64,000 nt of DNA from Diprion similis (Eukaryota; Arthropoda; Insecta; Hymenoptera; Diprionidae), in contig NC_060107.1 in assembly GCF_021155765.1 (NCBI RefSeq), positions 6,620,501-6,684,500 of the forward strand, in the 5' to 3' direction. Below the pieces are notes generated by a model. That model did not search any database. It was given only the letters and a program-made list of their open reading frames with translations, and was not told where the DNA came from. How positions within the stretch are numbered: the stretch's first letter is position 1; each line of letters begins with the position of its first letter. Below, one piece after another: positions 1-13,700 of this stretch. Made by a program: the position numbers and the translations under genes.

Positions 1-1
1 T

Positions 2-3000
2 AGAGCTCCAGACCATTCTGAAGTGGAAGTGCCCTTTGGGGATAAGGATCAAAAGGGCGATTTTACATTGAGGTGAAACGTGATATCTGAAATGATAATC
101 CAATAGTGTTGAGGTTTATTTTTATGCAGATTGAATATTGAAACTTTCATTTCCTTAAAAACAATCTAATTTTCTTTCTAGACATGGTGATTGGGTTCAG
201 TTTCGCATTGCAACTGATACCAGAGACCAACTGAAAAGAGCAACAGAAATCTCTTTGCTTCCTGAGTCCTTTTCTGTGTCAGGAGAACGCCGTGAACAAG
301 GCATCATTGCTGCACTAAAAGAGGGTTTTGGATTTATACGTTGTGTTGACCGAGATGCAAAACTTTTCTTCCATTTCAACGAAGTTCTGGATGTAGATAG
401 AGAAATCAGTGTGAATGACGAAGTCGAATTCACAGTTATACAAGTATAAATTTTGTGTTGATAAATTCTGTCTAACCTACTGTTTTTAATCTCTCAAATT
501 AACAGTATAACCGTAGCAAAGGAACATCTCTAAAAAAAAGTCTGCCAAGTTTTCATTTAAACATAAAGTATGCGATTGGTGAGAAATTAAAAGCAACGTT
601 TCAATAAATTTTATTTCGTAGCATATCTACGAATAAGAGATTATATCTGTCTACTCTCATTACCATTAGTTTCTGTATAAAGACGTGATATTAGCAGACT
701 TTTTATCTTCACGAGTCGCAGGCATGATGAATTTAAATATCCACACGTTGCTAGAACTTATAGAGAATATTTACTCTTTTTTTTTTAATACATGGATTAC
801 AATTGGAGTTATATTCAGTAGTAAATTCTCAAAGTTTCAGTACACATTTTCAAAAGTTCTCGAAGAAATTTGACAAATTCTACATGTAAAAGAAATTGTT
901 AACTGAATGTCTCAGTATTGACTCAACCTATGGGTATGCGTTCGTCATCAAAGATTCTCTCATATTTTCGCTTATGATGATTTTCAAAGCTGGAACAACC
1001 ATGAATACAGTTCATAATTATTTCAAAAAAGCTACCATAAATTTACAGATATTTTGATATCAAACTCACGAAGCCATGAATTTTAACTTTATTATCACAT
1101 AAATGTTGATGTTTCTTATTTAGGATCCATCGTCATCATTCTCCAATTCTCGACAGAGCGCAATTAGATTGAAACATCTGCCATCAGGTAGTGTTCAATT
1201 TGAAAGTGTTATAGAAACAACTGTACCAGGTAGTATAGTTCAAGATACTAATGGCATTGAACCTGGCCTTATTGGTTATTTAAAAGATGGCCAACAAAAG
1301 AATATTATCTTTTTCACAAAAGACTGTGACCCAAAAAGTATTCCAAGGCTTGGTGACAAGGTGCGAAAGTTTCGTTAACTTGATACCGTTACTTTCTTCA
1401 ATACACATAATGTTTTGCTTTAATCGTCCTATCTGTGTTTCTTTTTCTCCAATTTCTTCTGTTATGTTATCAATGTCTTTCAACGGATTTAATCATTTTA
1501 AATTTTCTGGAAAATTTTCGAATAGCAAGTACTTTCAAATTGAAATTATACCAGAAAATTTCTATTCCAGGTCACATTCAACATTTGCCAAGTAAAGCGA
1601 AATAAAGAGCTTGTCGCCGTAGACATATCATTAACAAGTCCGAACGAAAAAACTCAGAATGGAACTAAAAAATCAAATGGCTCGATTATCCAAGGTTTTA
1701 TTGCAGCCCTCAAGGATGGATTTGGCTTCATTGAGACTGTGAATCACGAAAGGGAAATATTTTTTCACTTCAGGTAAAACAAAATAAAGTGATATACTTT
1801 GACAATGACTTGCAAAATTATATACACTTTGAGCTGATGATTATCTTTTTTGTATGGCTTGTATTTCCCTGGTAAAAACACGATACTAGATTTCATTTAC
1901 GAAATTCGCTTGAGGTGTTGAAGTATTTTTTTTTTTTTTTTTTTTCTAATAAAATGTAAACCCGATCATAAATACGTAAGTAGGTAAAAAATGCATTTCT
2001 TTTCTATATCCATCATAGTGAAAACGCGAGTAGAGAATATATATGTATATATGTGTTTCATATTTTTAGATTTAGACTTTTCCTTTTAAACCATCAACAA
2101 TCAATAATGAATATTCAAAAAATTAATTTCATAACTCTGCCAAAGTGCTTCTAATAAACATTCCACTCAGATGATAAAAAATTCGATATTACTGTCTTGT
2201 TTGATCCAAAATAGCTTTCGTATGTTGTAATTTGATGAGCATCCTTATCCCTTTGCACTTAGATATATTTCGAGGTCAACCGAATATATTTTAAGATTGC
2301 AAGTATTGGTTAAATCTGCATAACAGATCCAGCCCAGGAAATACAAGTTTACGTTTCTACAATTGCGAATTCGTTTAATGGAACCGAAATTAGAATCGAA
2401 TTGGTTATTATAGAAGACTTGCACTTTTCTTATGCCCCTACCTTCTACTGTCTATCTAAAACTCTTTGCGTTGTTCTGAAAATGGTTTTCAATATTTATC
2501 TATGTACCATTAGATACCAACAGCCTTAGTGCTGAATCAGACACTAGGAGAATTTTTTTTGGATTTTATACTAGAAGTATGGTAAATATTGTAAAATCTT
2601 ATCATCGGAAGTGAAATCTTGAATTTATGTCTAGTAATTTTGACGGTGAAGCTAATACTTTGGAGTTGGGAGCTGACGTTGAATGTACTATTGGCACTGG
2701 AAACGGCCGGGGTACAGGTGGTTGTGCAGCTGCAGAATTTGTACGTTTGGTGCCTCGTGGAACAATCCCTAGGCCAGTATGTACCGGGGAAGTACTAGAT
2801 GGTACAGTTGTTCGACCTCTAAGAAGCGCAAATCCTGACCAAGTTGAATATGCTGGGTTAATCAAAATAAATCCCACTACTGAAGACGAAGAGACACCGG
2901 AATATGAATTTGGAATCATGGGTCTTGTGAATAAACGTGAGCTGTTACAATCCGGTGATCCGGTTCAATTACAGGTAGATGCAGCAGGGCATGCTTGCAA

Positions 3001-3716
3001 TATTGTAGCTGTACGCAAAAAACGAAGAGCAACAGTTGATGCAGTTAAAGGTCCGTTTGGATTTCTCGCATACGAAGTTGATGAGGGAAAAAAATTGTTT
3101 TTCCATATGAGCGAAGTTAGGGATCATGCTACTCTTCAACCTGGTGACCAGGTTGAATTTGTTTTGGTCACAAATCAGCGAACCGGAAAATCATCGGCAT
3201 GCAACGTAACCCGTTTAAGGTAATTAAATGTGGCAATAAAAATTTCTCGAATAACATGAATAAAAAAGTTTTTCGTACATTTCATTGGCAGACTGCTGTT
3301 TCCTAAATCTGATGTTACAAAGAAATTGAAAAATGCTGAAGTTTCAGGACAAATATTAAAAATGATCATCTTTTGACCAGTTTCACTTCAAATTTTCGAA
3401 AGCAACTACATTCTTTGTACTAACATTACATTAACTCTAATCTGTAGATTTGTCGTTGTGCGTGATCTGTAGAAATTTAATGGAATTATGAATAATAAAT
3501 TTCTAATAATATCCAGCAATTATTGACTTGTTTCTTGTAATTTACAGCGACGTGGTCCAACAGCGGCCTGAACGGCTGATAAGCCGTCTTCGTACCATTT
3601 CATTGGAAGATACAGGCCCAAAATTAACAGTTGTCAGACAACCACGAGGGCCGGATGGGACTCGAGGATTTGGCCAGGAGAGACCTGCCCACATTCCTGG
3701 CGCTATTCAAGAGTAA
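2..3716 (+). CDS. Unr: Unr/CSDE1 cold-shock-domain RNA-binding protein, 3' half (5' end outside window)
   Basis: CSDE1/Unr is a cytoplasmic single-stranded-RNA-binding protein with serial cold-shock domains that controls mRNA translation and stability (in Drosophila, msl-2 in dosage compensation). Exons read as 2-72, 182-443, 1124-1360, 1571-1773, 2635-3219 and 3548-3716 (TAA). All junctions are GT-AG and the phases agree, giving 508 codons. Several cold-shock domains are visible with RNP1/RNP2-type signatures: GFGFIR...LFFHF in exon 2, GFGFIE...IFFHF in exon 4, and FGFLAYE...LFFHM in exon 5. Exon 3 holds a degenerate domain without the aromatic RNP1, as in non-canonical CSDs of the family. 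The C-terminus carries the conserved RPERLISRL and [13 protein letters not shown] blocks of CSDE1. The first reading position is inside a codon series, so the gene starts to the left. Identification is firm; the exact fly naming is by orthology. Confidence 0.95.
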
Positions 3717-5800
3717 TCTTGTAACTACCGATGATTATTTATCCAAATTGTACCTACATTAAATATTTTTAGTCCATGCACTTGAACGCCGAGATTATTA
3801 TTATGAACTTAAAGGTAACCAAATCGAGAATAATAATTAACAATAATAACATTATTAATAATAACTATCGTAATAATAATAATCGGCAATTTGGACGCTA
3901 AAATTATCAGAAACAACGAGTCATTTTATCTCCAGAAACAATAGAGGTAAAAAAGGGGGCAGTTAGTCCAATCTATTATTTGAAATGAACTTTGCTTCTG
4001 TAGCTACAATTTTTACGCTGATTTGTTTTTTACTGTTTTGCAAGTATACAAAAATTTGTTCTGCATTGTTTTTCGTTCGGTTTTTTTTTTTTTTTTTTTT
4101 TTTTTTTTCTACAAAATGTAAAACCCGTAGTTATGGCAAATGTTGCATCTGATAACTATTTTAATTTGATGCAATCAGACAAATCTGAAAAAAAAGAAGT
4201 TTGAAAGTTTAAAAAGTTTATTCAATGAGTTGCAAAATGAATCGGACCTGGTGTTTGGCTGTATGATAACCATCCAGCTGGGTCTAGCATAGATTGCAAT
4301 GTTCTAAAATCAACTTTTCCTGTTTGACTTTGTAAAAATATACTTACATGTTGATACAACTTTTATTTATATCGATTTGTTTGGACTATTTGTGCTACCC
4401 AGAGTTCTACACTCACTGAGACTAGGCATATTATAGTACAATCACACACATGCTGTGTATGTGTATGATCGAATTGGTTAACCATGTCTTAAATGAGAAA
4501 ATTGCATGACTGAGCTAATGAATTATCTATTTAAGTGCATGATGATGATAATGATGATGATAATCGAAATGATGAAAGCGATAAAGGTGTACAACTGTGC
4601 GTCTCTATTATATAAATTATTGTATCGCGAAATCAGTTAATGAAATGTTTACGAATTTGTAAAATACAAACCGAAAGAAATAATAAGAACCAAGAACATA
4701 TAAGTTAAATCTGGCCAATCGTCTGTCGTAGATAATATATTTTATACACATACGTACACATACTTCATGCATACGACGTGTATACATGAGTGCTGTGTTG
4801 GTGTTGACACGCGATGCGCGCGCTCATGTGTATATATTTATACATATGTATGTATGAATATGTAGACATGATTCACACCCAAGCCCAAAATCGTAAATTT
4901 CGCGAATTGTACAGCAATTTTTATACAAACCGCAAAGGGTACGAACCATTTTGTACCAAGTGCAAATTATTGAACTTGGTACAAACATTTTCGAACAGTT
5001 TGCGCTATGTAAAAAATTGTTATGCCAAACTGTGAATATCAAAGTCTCGTATAACTTGGTACTGGACTTCTTGTACATACAAAGCCTAAAAGAAACGTAT
5101 ACATAGATTAGGGTAGAACAAAAAAATGCCGTTTTCGCCATGAGTCTTTCCTTAACACTGAAAAGTTGTTGCTCTAACTCTAAAAATCCACCTGAAAGAA
5201 TGTTGGGTTTATATCAAATGCAACTCTTTGGTCATGAATGTTTATTATTCATATAATTGAAATGTAGTGGTTCTCTAGGAACCGGAAGATGCAGCCCTAT
5301 AACAAAATTCTTTTGGATGGGTTTCAAAAATGCAGAATACAACTTCTCAGTGTATAGGAAAAACTGATTTCGAAAATTCAATTTTTTCGTTTTATTCTAA
5401 TGTACATATGACGTATACATCTGTATGTGTGTATGTATATATATATACATATGTACACACACACAGGTATGTACGTAGATAAATTGTGAAGTTCCTGATG
5501 CAGTCTCGTGTTGTCAAATCAAATTAGTATTACACATGCAGTGAAAATGTGATGAAATTATTAACCGTCTGTGAAAAAATTGAATAATCCACATTTTATA
5601 AGTTTGCCATTACGACTGTGACGGATATAGACGTGGCACTACTTAGAAATAGACGAAAGAATAACATAATCATGTAATACATACACAAGCACGATACAAA
5701 TTAAGCGCTTGTCCTAAGGCCCATAGATCCAACACATCATATGCATACATACTGTAAAACTATTGGTGAAAAATAAACATTGGAAGCATCAACGAAATAT
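3717..5800 (+). other. Long AU-rich 3'UTR of Unr/CSDE1
   Basis: About 2 kb follows the Unr stop codon with no credible ORF. A canonical AATAAA lies at 5772-5777 and no other gene intervenes, so this is read as one long 3'UTR. It holds an ATT/AAT-rich tract (3796-3885), a T run of about 30 (4081-4109), CA/TG and TA microsatellite-like stretches (4740-4870, 5405-5465) and a perfect hairpin at 4950-4985. Four Pumilio-type octamers (TGTANATA) are seen at 4829, 5072, 5401 and 5434. Use of the distal poly(A) signal is inferred. Confidence 0.6.
4950..4985 (+). promoter_or_regulatory. Perfect 12-bp hairpin in the Unr 3'UTR
   Basis: TTTGTACCAAGT (4950-4961) is the exact reverse complement of ACTTGGTACAAA (4974-4985), with a 12-nt A/T-rich loop between. 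A further ACTTGGTAC copy lies near 5055-5063 and could pair with the left arm as an alternative. Function is unknown; it sits in the untranslated region of an RNA-binding protein's transcript. Confidence 0.6.
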
Positions 5801-6880
5801 TTCCTACTTCATAGTATTTTATTTGATAATACTTGTAGTCGTATATTTATTCATCAGTTCCACATTCTCAAGCTTCAAAAGCTTCCAATAGTAAAGCGGA
5901 GTAACACTGCTTGCTTTGTTACCAAAACATGTTACTATTGTACAGTAGCAATGTGATATTCAATGAGTGTCGCAAGTAGTATTTAAGTCAAATACCAAGC
6001 GCAATCAAAACTTAGGTAAAGCTTGTAGACCACCAAGTAAAAGATTAGTAAAAGTCAATCAAGCATATCTTAAGTGTTGTACTTCTATGTGCTGTAGGAC
6101 TTGTGAAAACGAGCGAACCAAGCACAATTGGTTATTGATCCATATCCTCGTTCTTCCAATAGGCTTAAGGCATATAGTAGATGCCTCAATTCCTGATTAC
6201 TTAAAAGTAATTACGGTTTTTTTGTTGCTCCCAAAACATGCTTAAACATATTCAAATTTTTTTATAATATTCACTGAAGTGTAATGCAATATACTAACTC
6301 GTGACCAGTACAAAATTCTGGAATACTAGCATGTAATGCTCAAATCATTAAAACCAATAATATGCATGCATTGAACAACAGTTCTCAAAGTATTTCAATG
6401 GACGTATGGCGCAATATAATTTTATTGTAATGACCATTGAAACGTTGGCTGATAGGAACTGGGACATACGCCTTACCTGAATAATCAAGAAATAAAAGGT
6501 GAGACACCAAGGTGATATAATTATTTGTGTCGGGGGGAGCCTCGCCTATTTCATCGAAAGTCAGAAAAACTATCTGTGGATTGCATAATTTTCTGCCAAT
6601 TATAATACAAAATATTTCACCCACTCGTACAAACGAGTCCAGCCATTATGTTCGGAAAAAAATCAAGAAAATAACTAATATGTGTAAGTGTGGTGAGAAT
6701 TGGTAGTGGATTTAAAGAAAAATAAATTGGACTTGACGGCCTATTTTTGTCTCCAGCTAGTCGTAAAAAATATATCATGAGCAACAACCAAAAGGACTTG
6801 ACCCACAATTTTCCAGCATTTGATAATTTTACTGCCATAAGGAAATATGCAACAAAAGTGAAGGAAATTGGATTTATCCC

Positions 6881-6913
<33 letters not shown>

Positions 6914-8243
6914 GTGGTCAAGCTCAAAAACAGTTGGTCCTTAGCCCTCGATATATCAATCATTCCAATTGTACTACCAATTCTTGAAACCTATTCGCTG
7001 AATTGAGAAAAACATTCTTTTGTCTAATGATCGGAAAAAATCAAACCTGCTTTACGGCCAAAATGGACTTTTGCACCACCTCAAGTATCGCCAGCCAGTT
7101 TTTGGAAGAGAGGGATAAAGCGTTTGGTTCGAGCTGTCGGAAATTGCCGAATTAAGTAAGCGTCGAAGTAAATTATTCACCATGAATTTCACAGTTTTTA
7201 TAATAAAATTATGTGGGTGCTATTTGCGCGAATAATGCAATCAGTGCAACCGAATTTCCAATTTCAAACATTACTCGTGCTAAAATCTCCACACCCAGCT
7301 TTGATTTTTTAATTGTCGTAGACCTGAAAAAGTATAAACTAGTGTTGGTGACGCACGCTATAATCAAACTGCATGCTGAAAAAGTGTTTCGCGTTGAAAT
7401 ATTTATCAACATATTTCTTTATCATTTTTGTCTCTACATTTTCTCTGGAATTAGGACTGTCCAAAATACGCAACTTGTATGCATATACATGCGTCATAAA
7501 AATGCACTATAAAAGCGTTTTATAAAATACTAAAATTTCAAATGAACGGTACTGATGAACATCTCGAATACTTACGTTATTTTTATACCGTGGCTAAGAA
7601 AGAAGTTTAAAAAATTTTAGATTTTTCGATACATTGTTTTTTAAACTAACGCGAAGACATTCACATCCTGAATATTAGGAATTGTTACACGAAGGAAGTT
7701 AAAATAATAACATATTGAACGGAGTTGATCTCAATGAAGTCAAGGAAACATGGTTAAACTGTGCATACTACCGTTTATGTACATTTCTGTAGTATAAAAA
7801 TGTTACAAAAATAATTACATTCTATCAATAACAGTAAAAACAATGAAAGTCTCGTTACAATAACTAATAAAATTAAACTATACTATAAACTTTTGATCTA
7901 TGAATTATCCAATAGATATTGTTGCAAAACAATTAATTCGACAACAATTTTTACAGAGTCATAAATTAGTGTTTTACAAAAGTAAATCACCGCACCTGTG
8001 AACCAGTAATAATTATCAACCTTATCGACTTCTCAATCTAATATACAGATAGACTTATTACAATGAATACTCCATGTATCTTTATAATATGAAAGTTGGC
8101 TTCAGCTCAGGAAGTTTCCTTTTCTGGACGGACTATTCTTTTTGAAAAGATAAGTGCTAGGCTTATGAAGTCACATCGTGAAACTAAATGCTGAAATAAA
8201 TAAACCAGAGTTGACTAAATGAATTTGAAAATATTAAAGTAAG
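5801..8243. other. Intergenic, no gene recognised
   Basis: Between the Unr poly(A) signal and the SAPCD2-like gene (tail-to-tail arrangement). Only short unconserved ORFs are present. It contains a poly(A) run of about 30 at 6883-6911 and a small palindrome (AAGCTTCAAAAGCTT type) near 5870. No RNA gene or recognisable transposon was found. Confidence 0.5.
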
Positions 8244-8249
8244 TTTAAT
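8244..8249 (-). terminator. Poly(A) signal (ATTAAA) of the SAPCD2-like gene
   Basis: The minus strand reads ATTAAA about 70 nt downstream of the stop codon at 8318-8320. This is the commonest variant of the canonical hexamer, and no AATAAA is closer. Confidence 0.4.
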
Positions 8250-8317
8250 CAATTAGAACTTGTCGTTATAGTTATCTATATTTTCTCACAATATAAATAA
8301 ATCTATCTTTGAGTACC

Positions 8318-10755
8318 TTACATGAATGTCTGATCGTGTGGCTCGTGGATCATAGTCGATCTTCGAGGTTGACCCATTCCTGACTGCCGGTTGTAAACTT
8401 CACGCATTAAATTATCTTTTTCTTGTTCTAGTATGGCGATACGTTGACTTTTCTTATTTACTTCCTGAAAATTAGGACTTCTATTAAATATCTCTCGTAA
8501 TCCATCGCGAATTCAATTGTGAAATACATCCATAAAACAATGTAAGAAATTTTGCAGGGTGATTGGGAATAAATTTTGAGCGTGGGCATTTTATTTTGGT
8601 TTGAATTTGATTTCCAGGCGTTGAGGACTCTCTACTTGTATAAAAAAACTACCATAAACACAAATTATAATACAATGCTGGTTAGCCACAGATTTCAGCT
8701 GCTAAGCCTGTAATAAAATGTATAGACTTTCGAATGATTATTTGTCAAAAAGTAATTCAGCATTAAAGAATGCAAAATTCGAATTACAGGATAAAAAGAT
8801 TAAATTAAATCAGACAGAGTCTGTTTCTTGTTGGGTTTCTACGATTGATAGTTGAAACCTGTAGCTGACTTCAGCGTCGTAATAGTAACTAGTACTGAAA
8901 TATGAAGTACAAAAAAATACGAGAAACAATACCTCCGTTAATCTATGGTTTTGTTGTTTAAGTCTGGATACTATATCTTGATGCAATTGCGCCGTGGTAG
9001 GATGGCTGATAACAGCTAAATTCATATGAAGTGGCAAACCGCCACGTTCCCAACTACTTATTAATGCTGCGAGATGCCGGTTAACTTCAAGTACTCTTGC
9101 TCGTTGCAGTTCCAACCTTTCCTGCTGAGCTTCAGTCCATTGTTCCTGATAATTTAAAAATAACAAAAAATTACATGCCAATTACAGATGTTGAGTAAAT
9201 TGTGTTTTTCAGTTTGTAGTATGAGATGGACCAGACTTACTGGAACTTCTTTAGAAATATCCAGAAAATCAAGGTGGATATCATACAGAAGGAAAAAAAG
9301 GTAACTGTCAAGGAATTAGGAAAGTACAGGAAAAAATCAGGGAAATTTTAGGCAATATATAGGTGGTCAATTCATAGTTTATATTCCCCAAATTATCTGC
9401 TCCATACTTTGAAATGTTCAGATCGTCCACTTTCGAGTTTTTGAAGTCGGGTTTCCTTTTTTCAGGTTTACGGTGACCTAGTCATCCACTTCATAGTTTC
9501 TGAGCTCTGAATCATCTGCTTCATGTTTTTCGCACTCCAGGATGTCAAAAACCATGAAGCGCAGGAGATATCATGATGTAAATTGCTTAAATGATGAAAA
9601 CCATGCAGTGGATGACCTGGACATCAGAAACTACACAGTGGAGGACCTGTATACAATTAATCACGATGCGGACAATTTTTAATCTCCTTACCACATGTGA
9701 ACCCACACGACCCACGTGTTTAATTTTCTCTTGAGTTGCAGAAATTTGTTTGAGGTACCATTCACGGGTTTTGTCAACAGCAGTCAGACCCTGCAGCAGC
9801 ACATCTTTTTCTTGTTCGATCTGTTTCATCCGTTTCATCTGCAATGTTTACCTGATTGTAGAATTGTTTGATGTACATTGGAAAGGAGAAGGGGATTTAC
9901 CATATTATAATCAATACCGTTCTGCAACGTATGTCGTCTAGGCTCACGGCGCCGCCCCAATGATTTTTTCTGTTGAACATTGATCTGATTATTTTGTGTA
10001 TCTACAGCCTTTCCATCACCCAAAACTCGCGCCGTTCTTACAAGACTTCTCGGATCCGCTTGATAACTCATTGCACTGACTTGTCTCTTTTCAAGTGATT
10101 TTTCATCTCCCATCATTAAACCCATCTGCCAATTTTGCAATGCAGTCCGAATCTCAGATTTGTCAATGTTTCTTTCAAAGTTTACACCCAATGAGGCTCT
10201 TCCTTCTAATCCAGCTCCTGTCCTTGGAGGTTTTGGTGGTCCGTAAGGCTTTGTTATTTTTTGTTCCAGTACAGTTCTGTTGTCAACTGTTTCCAATGCA
10301 ACATTACTTTCTTTACGACCTCCCAGAAGTTGTGGCATACTAAGCGTTCGCTGCTGGGCGATCGCATTATTGGGACGAATTGTGGCTGTATTTGAGGAGG
10401 TCCAAGGTACTTTGTTTTGCCCATCAACGATTAAGGCAGGAGCAGATGGTGGTCTGTTTTGTGGTACTTCTAACTTGTTGGCTTCTGCTTCAGATTTAAT
10501 TTGTAGCAAACAAATTTTAAGGCCAGTGCAAAACCGTTCAAAAGATAAAAGACCATTGGCTGGTGTAACTTTCTTCAGACTTTCTAATACACCTTTGGGC
10601 AAGCCCTGCGTACCATCATCTTGCCACCTCTCTTGGATATCAGCAAATTTAACAAATCCACTACGCTCATCGTCCATTATGTCAAATAAGGTTCTCATTG
10701 CAGAGACGAAGCCTTTTGGCAATCCATCTAGGTTTGCAGACTGTATTTGAGCCAT
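8318..10755 (-). CDS. Suppressor APC domain-containing protein 2 (SAPCD2)-like
   Basis: SAPCD2 family proteins act in mitotic spindle orientation and planar versus apicobasal division in vertebrates. Four exons on the minus strand: 10755-9901, 9838-9692, 9145-8933 and 8464-8318, all phase 0 with GT-AG borders, giving 452 aa. The start is the first in-frame ATG (ACCATGG context); the frame upstream is open but has no ATG. Residues about 7-85 form the suppressor-APC domain, an EF-hand-like helical region (LPKGFVSAMRTLFDIMDD ... GFVKFADIQERW ... GVLESLKKV ... LSFERFCTGLK). The middle is Pro/Ser-rich and low in structure. The C-terminal three exons are Gln/Glu/Lys-rich and predicted coiled coil (KQIEQEKDVLLQGL, QQERLELQRARVLEVNRHL, RIAILEQEKDNLMREVYNRQ). 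The chain ends in -QTFM, which fits a class I PDZ-ligand pattern (inference only). Confidence 0.85.
9395..9655. repeat. Foldback minisatellite in SAPCD2 intron 2
   Basis: Degenerate units such as CATCCACTTCATAGTTTCTG and CATCTGCTTCATGTTTTTCG lie on the left. Their inverted relatives, AAAACCATGAAGCGCAGGAG and AAAACCATGCAGTGGATGAC plus a further AGAAACTACACAGTGGAGGA unit, lie on the right. The array therefore flips orientation near 9545 and could form an imperfect cruciform or hairpin. Unit period is roughly 35-45 bp. Confidence 0.55.
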
Positions 10756-13700
10756 GGTAGAGCTATATTGTCGAGAATTGTACTTAATAACGCTATTATT
10801 GGCACTGAATTTAGAGGTGATGTCTCCTTCTACTTCACGGTGGTCATTGAGCAAAAAAAAGTTGGGCAATAAGCGATAAAAGCATCAATTTAGTTTTGTT
10901 TATCTGCTTCTGTAAAGATGCCACCTATTTTGGAAAATGTTCGTAGTATTATACCATCTAAGGTTCTGGTGTTTGCTATCTATTATAATTTATATTTGGG
11001 TTGAATGTAGCTAGTAAATAAAGTAAATGGGAAATCCCAAAGCTGATAAGTTCTCATGAATGGACACTCTAGGAAAGAGTAAGAATTATTGTGAGAACAA
11101 AGTTGTATAGTTATCCCCAACCTCCATTCTAAGTAAGAAGGTGCATTTCCTAATTAATTTTCTCTCAAATCTGATATTTATTATTTAAATCTGTCTCTAA
11201 CGCGTACTTTGAACTACTAGAACACAACTTAAATAAAACTTAAGAGAAATGTAATTATTCTTACAAACGAAGAATACGTCGGATTACCGAAATTCAAAAT
11301 GATAAACTAATATGAGATCCGGATCTATGCCATGTAACAATTGATAAAACACTGAAAAGCGCTAATGTAGTTACAAGTTTCCTTTGACGTTTAAATCGCA
11401 AACAACACGCCACGTTAGAGATCGCGAAGAATACACGAATTGCACTTGTGATTAAAGGTTAGAATAGTTAACGAACTGATTACGGATTATTACGTGAAAA
11501 ATTTTCGGTTAAATGTAAACACAACACGAAAATATAACGTGCTACTTTGAACAAGTGTCTTTTTTATCTCCTCGGTCGTTGACTGACAATAAGCATATTT
11601 AAAGACTGTGTCGTATATACACTTATGTAGATAGGTCCCGGAACTCCTGTATCTTGCAGGCAACTTACAGGTGGCTGTGTACCTCAACTAGGGCGTTGAC
11701 CGAAGATATTTAAAGACTGCCAACCATATGGAGTCCGATCACGGTCGTTACATGTCGCGGAAATCTGGAGTTGAGTGGGTGTGGGCTCCTTACTAAGGTC
11801 TCTTACGTTTCCCTCATAACCTGTGTTATACTTAACAAGTTGTCCGCTGGACGTGCGGTGCTTCAATCTTGGTAGACAGTGACACTAGAAAGGAAATTGC
11901 AGTACTCTGCTATACCGACTCGATTTTTGGAACGGTTAAAATCGGTGGGTTCTAACAGATCTCTTCCAAGACTGACCATCTTTAAATTAGGTGCTCAGTC
12001 AAACAGGTCCATAAATGATAAATATTTATTATTCTAGGAAGATATCTAGCCAGCTGATGATGTATATGTCGCCATTAAAATATATCATCACTTTTTCAAA
12101 AATACCCCATTCTAGTATTTTCGTGCAAATGTTTGTCAATTACATTTGAAAAATATTTTCAATATCTGTTGGGTGGTGAGATGCACATAATTAAATTCTT
12201 CGTAGTACTCGATTACACATACAGGGATTTGCGCGTAAATGCGGATGTCCTATTCTATTTGGAATGTTTTAGAAATTTCCTAGTACAATGCTTCATGAAC
12301 TTTTTCTGAACTGTTTGAAACGTGTTCGCGATGTTATTACAAAAAATATCTTCTAAATGCGTTGCTCGTTTATTGAGATATTTTTGAAGTATACAACTAG
12401 TATTTCCTCTTACTTCGCTGCATTAGATCAGGATACATGTAATGAAAAAATAATAGTTCGTAGAGTTCTTCACCATGCCCCATTCACTCAGCATTTCACG
12501 TTACCCTGACGATTCCCAATTATTATATACCTAGATACAACGGCCCCCTTTATACTCGAAAACCATTTATTCATATAGAACGTGAAATATTGTGAAACCA
12601 ATTCTGCTGTAATCTCCTTATAACATTCATTATTCCGTTTTTATAAACTACGAAATGTGAAACGGAATGCTCCATTGAACTCCGTACGCGGCACAGATCT
12701 CTGTTTCTAATGAAATGTCAAGTGTTATCAGAATTTTAAGCAATAGTGATACGCTGCAAATTTGTTCCACTTCAGCGTCAGACTCCGAACTGTAGAGTTA
12801 ACCACTTTAACTCGTTTGACAATTACAATATATGAATATAATGTTGCTTGAAATTTAATTTTACTCACAATCAGATTAAGATTTACTCGAACAGAGATAA
12901 TTTCATGATGTTTCTGAATTTGATGAGTGCAAGACTGTGACAGTTCTGCAAAATCTTTTTTGGAAACGGAAAAAATCGTTTTTCGAAAGCGTAAAGAATG
13001 AGTTTATACTTACGTCTAATGTTTATTGCTGTATAGTCATTCTTTGACCACTAATTAAATTTTTTCGATTACTGCGTGTATAATGTACGTGCATTGGACG
13101 AAAACTTATATTTTCAGTTGAATGCAGATATCAGTTTACTCGATTCTCTGCCTCCTATAAGTCAACATTGAATTTATAGTGAGCTACGGGGTTTCAACGT
13201 TGCTTTATAGGTCTATGAAAAACCGTACTATGAAAGTACGTTATTGGCATTAAAATAAAGTAATGAGTGAGAAATTAATCTATCGGCTAAAATAAATCTC
13301 ATCATTTTTATTTGGTATCTCTGTAATTAGTATCGCGATAATTCTCAAAGTTAATCAAATCAAAAAAATGTACATATGAGATAAAATTTCTTTAACCTTT
13401 TTAAACGGGACGCCTGATGGCGTAAACATCTTTTTTAGAACTCACTTAGCTTAATAAAAATACAAAACACACGTGGCACATAGCAACAGGCTACTTTCTA
13501 CAACTCAAATATTTTTTATATCGAACCACTTTTAGCTGGTTCAATGGAATCAGACTAGAATGGCGTGATGATGTTTGCAAACGTGTAGGAAACGCAAGTG
13601 CGTTCATCGGGTTTGCATCAAAACGATATGCGACGCAAGAAAGCCATTTTTGTCTTCTTTACGCATATAAATACATATATGTGACATAGAATATTGAATG

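Noticed and set aside
4824-5141. 105-codon ORF antisense to the Unr 3'UTR
   Set aside because: No conserved features. It overlaps microsatellite-like and hairpin sequence.
10280-10750. 156-codon ORF antisense to SAPCD2 exon 1
   Set aside because: Shadow of the coding exon on the other strand.
10756-10869. N-terminal extension of the SAPCD2-like protein
   Set aside because: The frame is open but has no ATG. The first ATG is at 10755, in a good context and next to the conserved domain.
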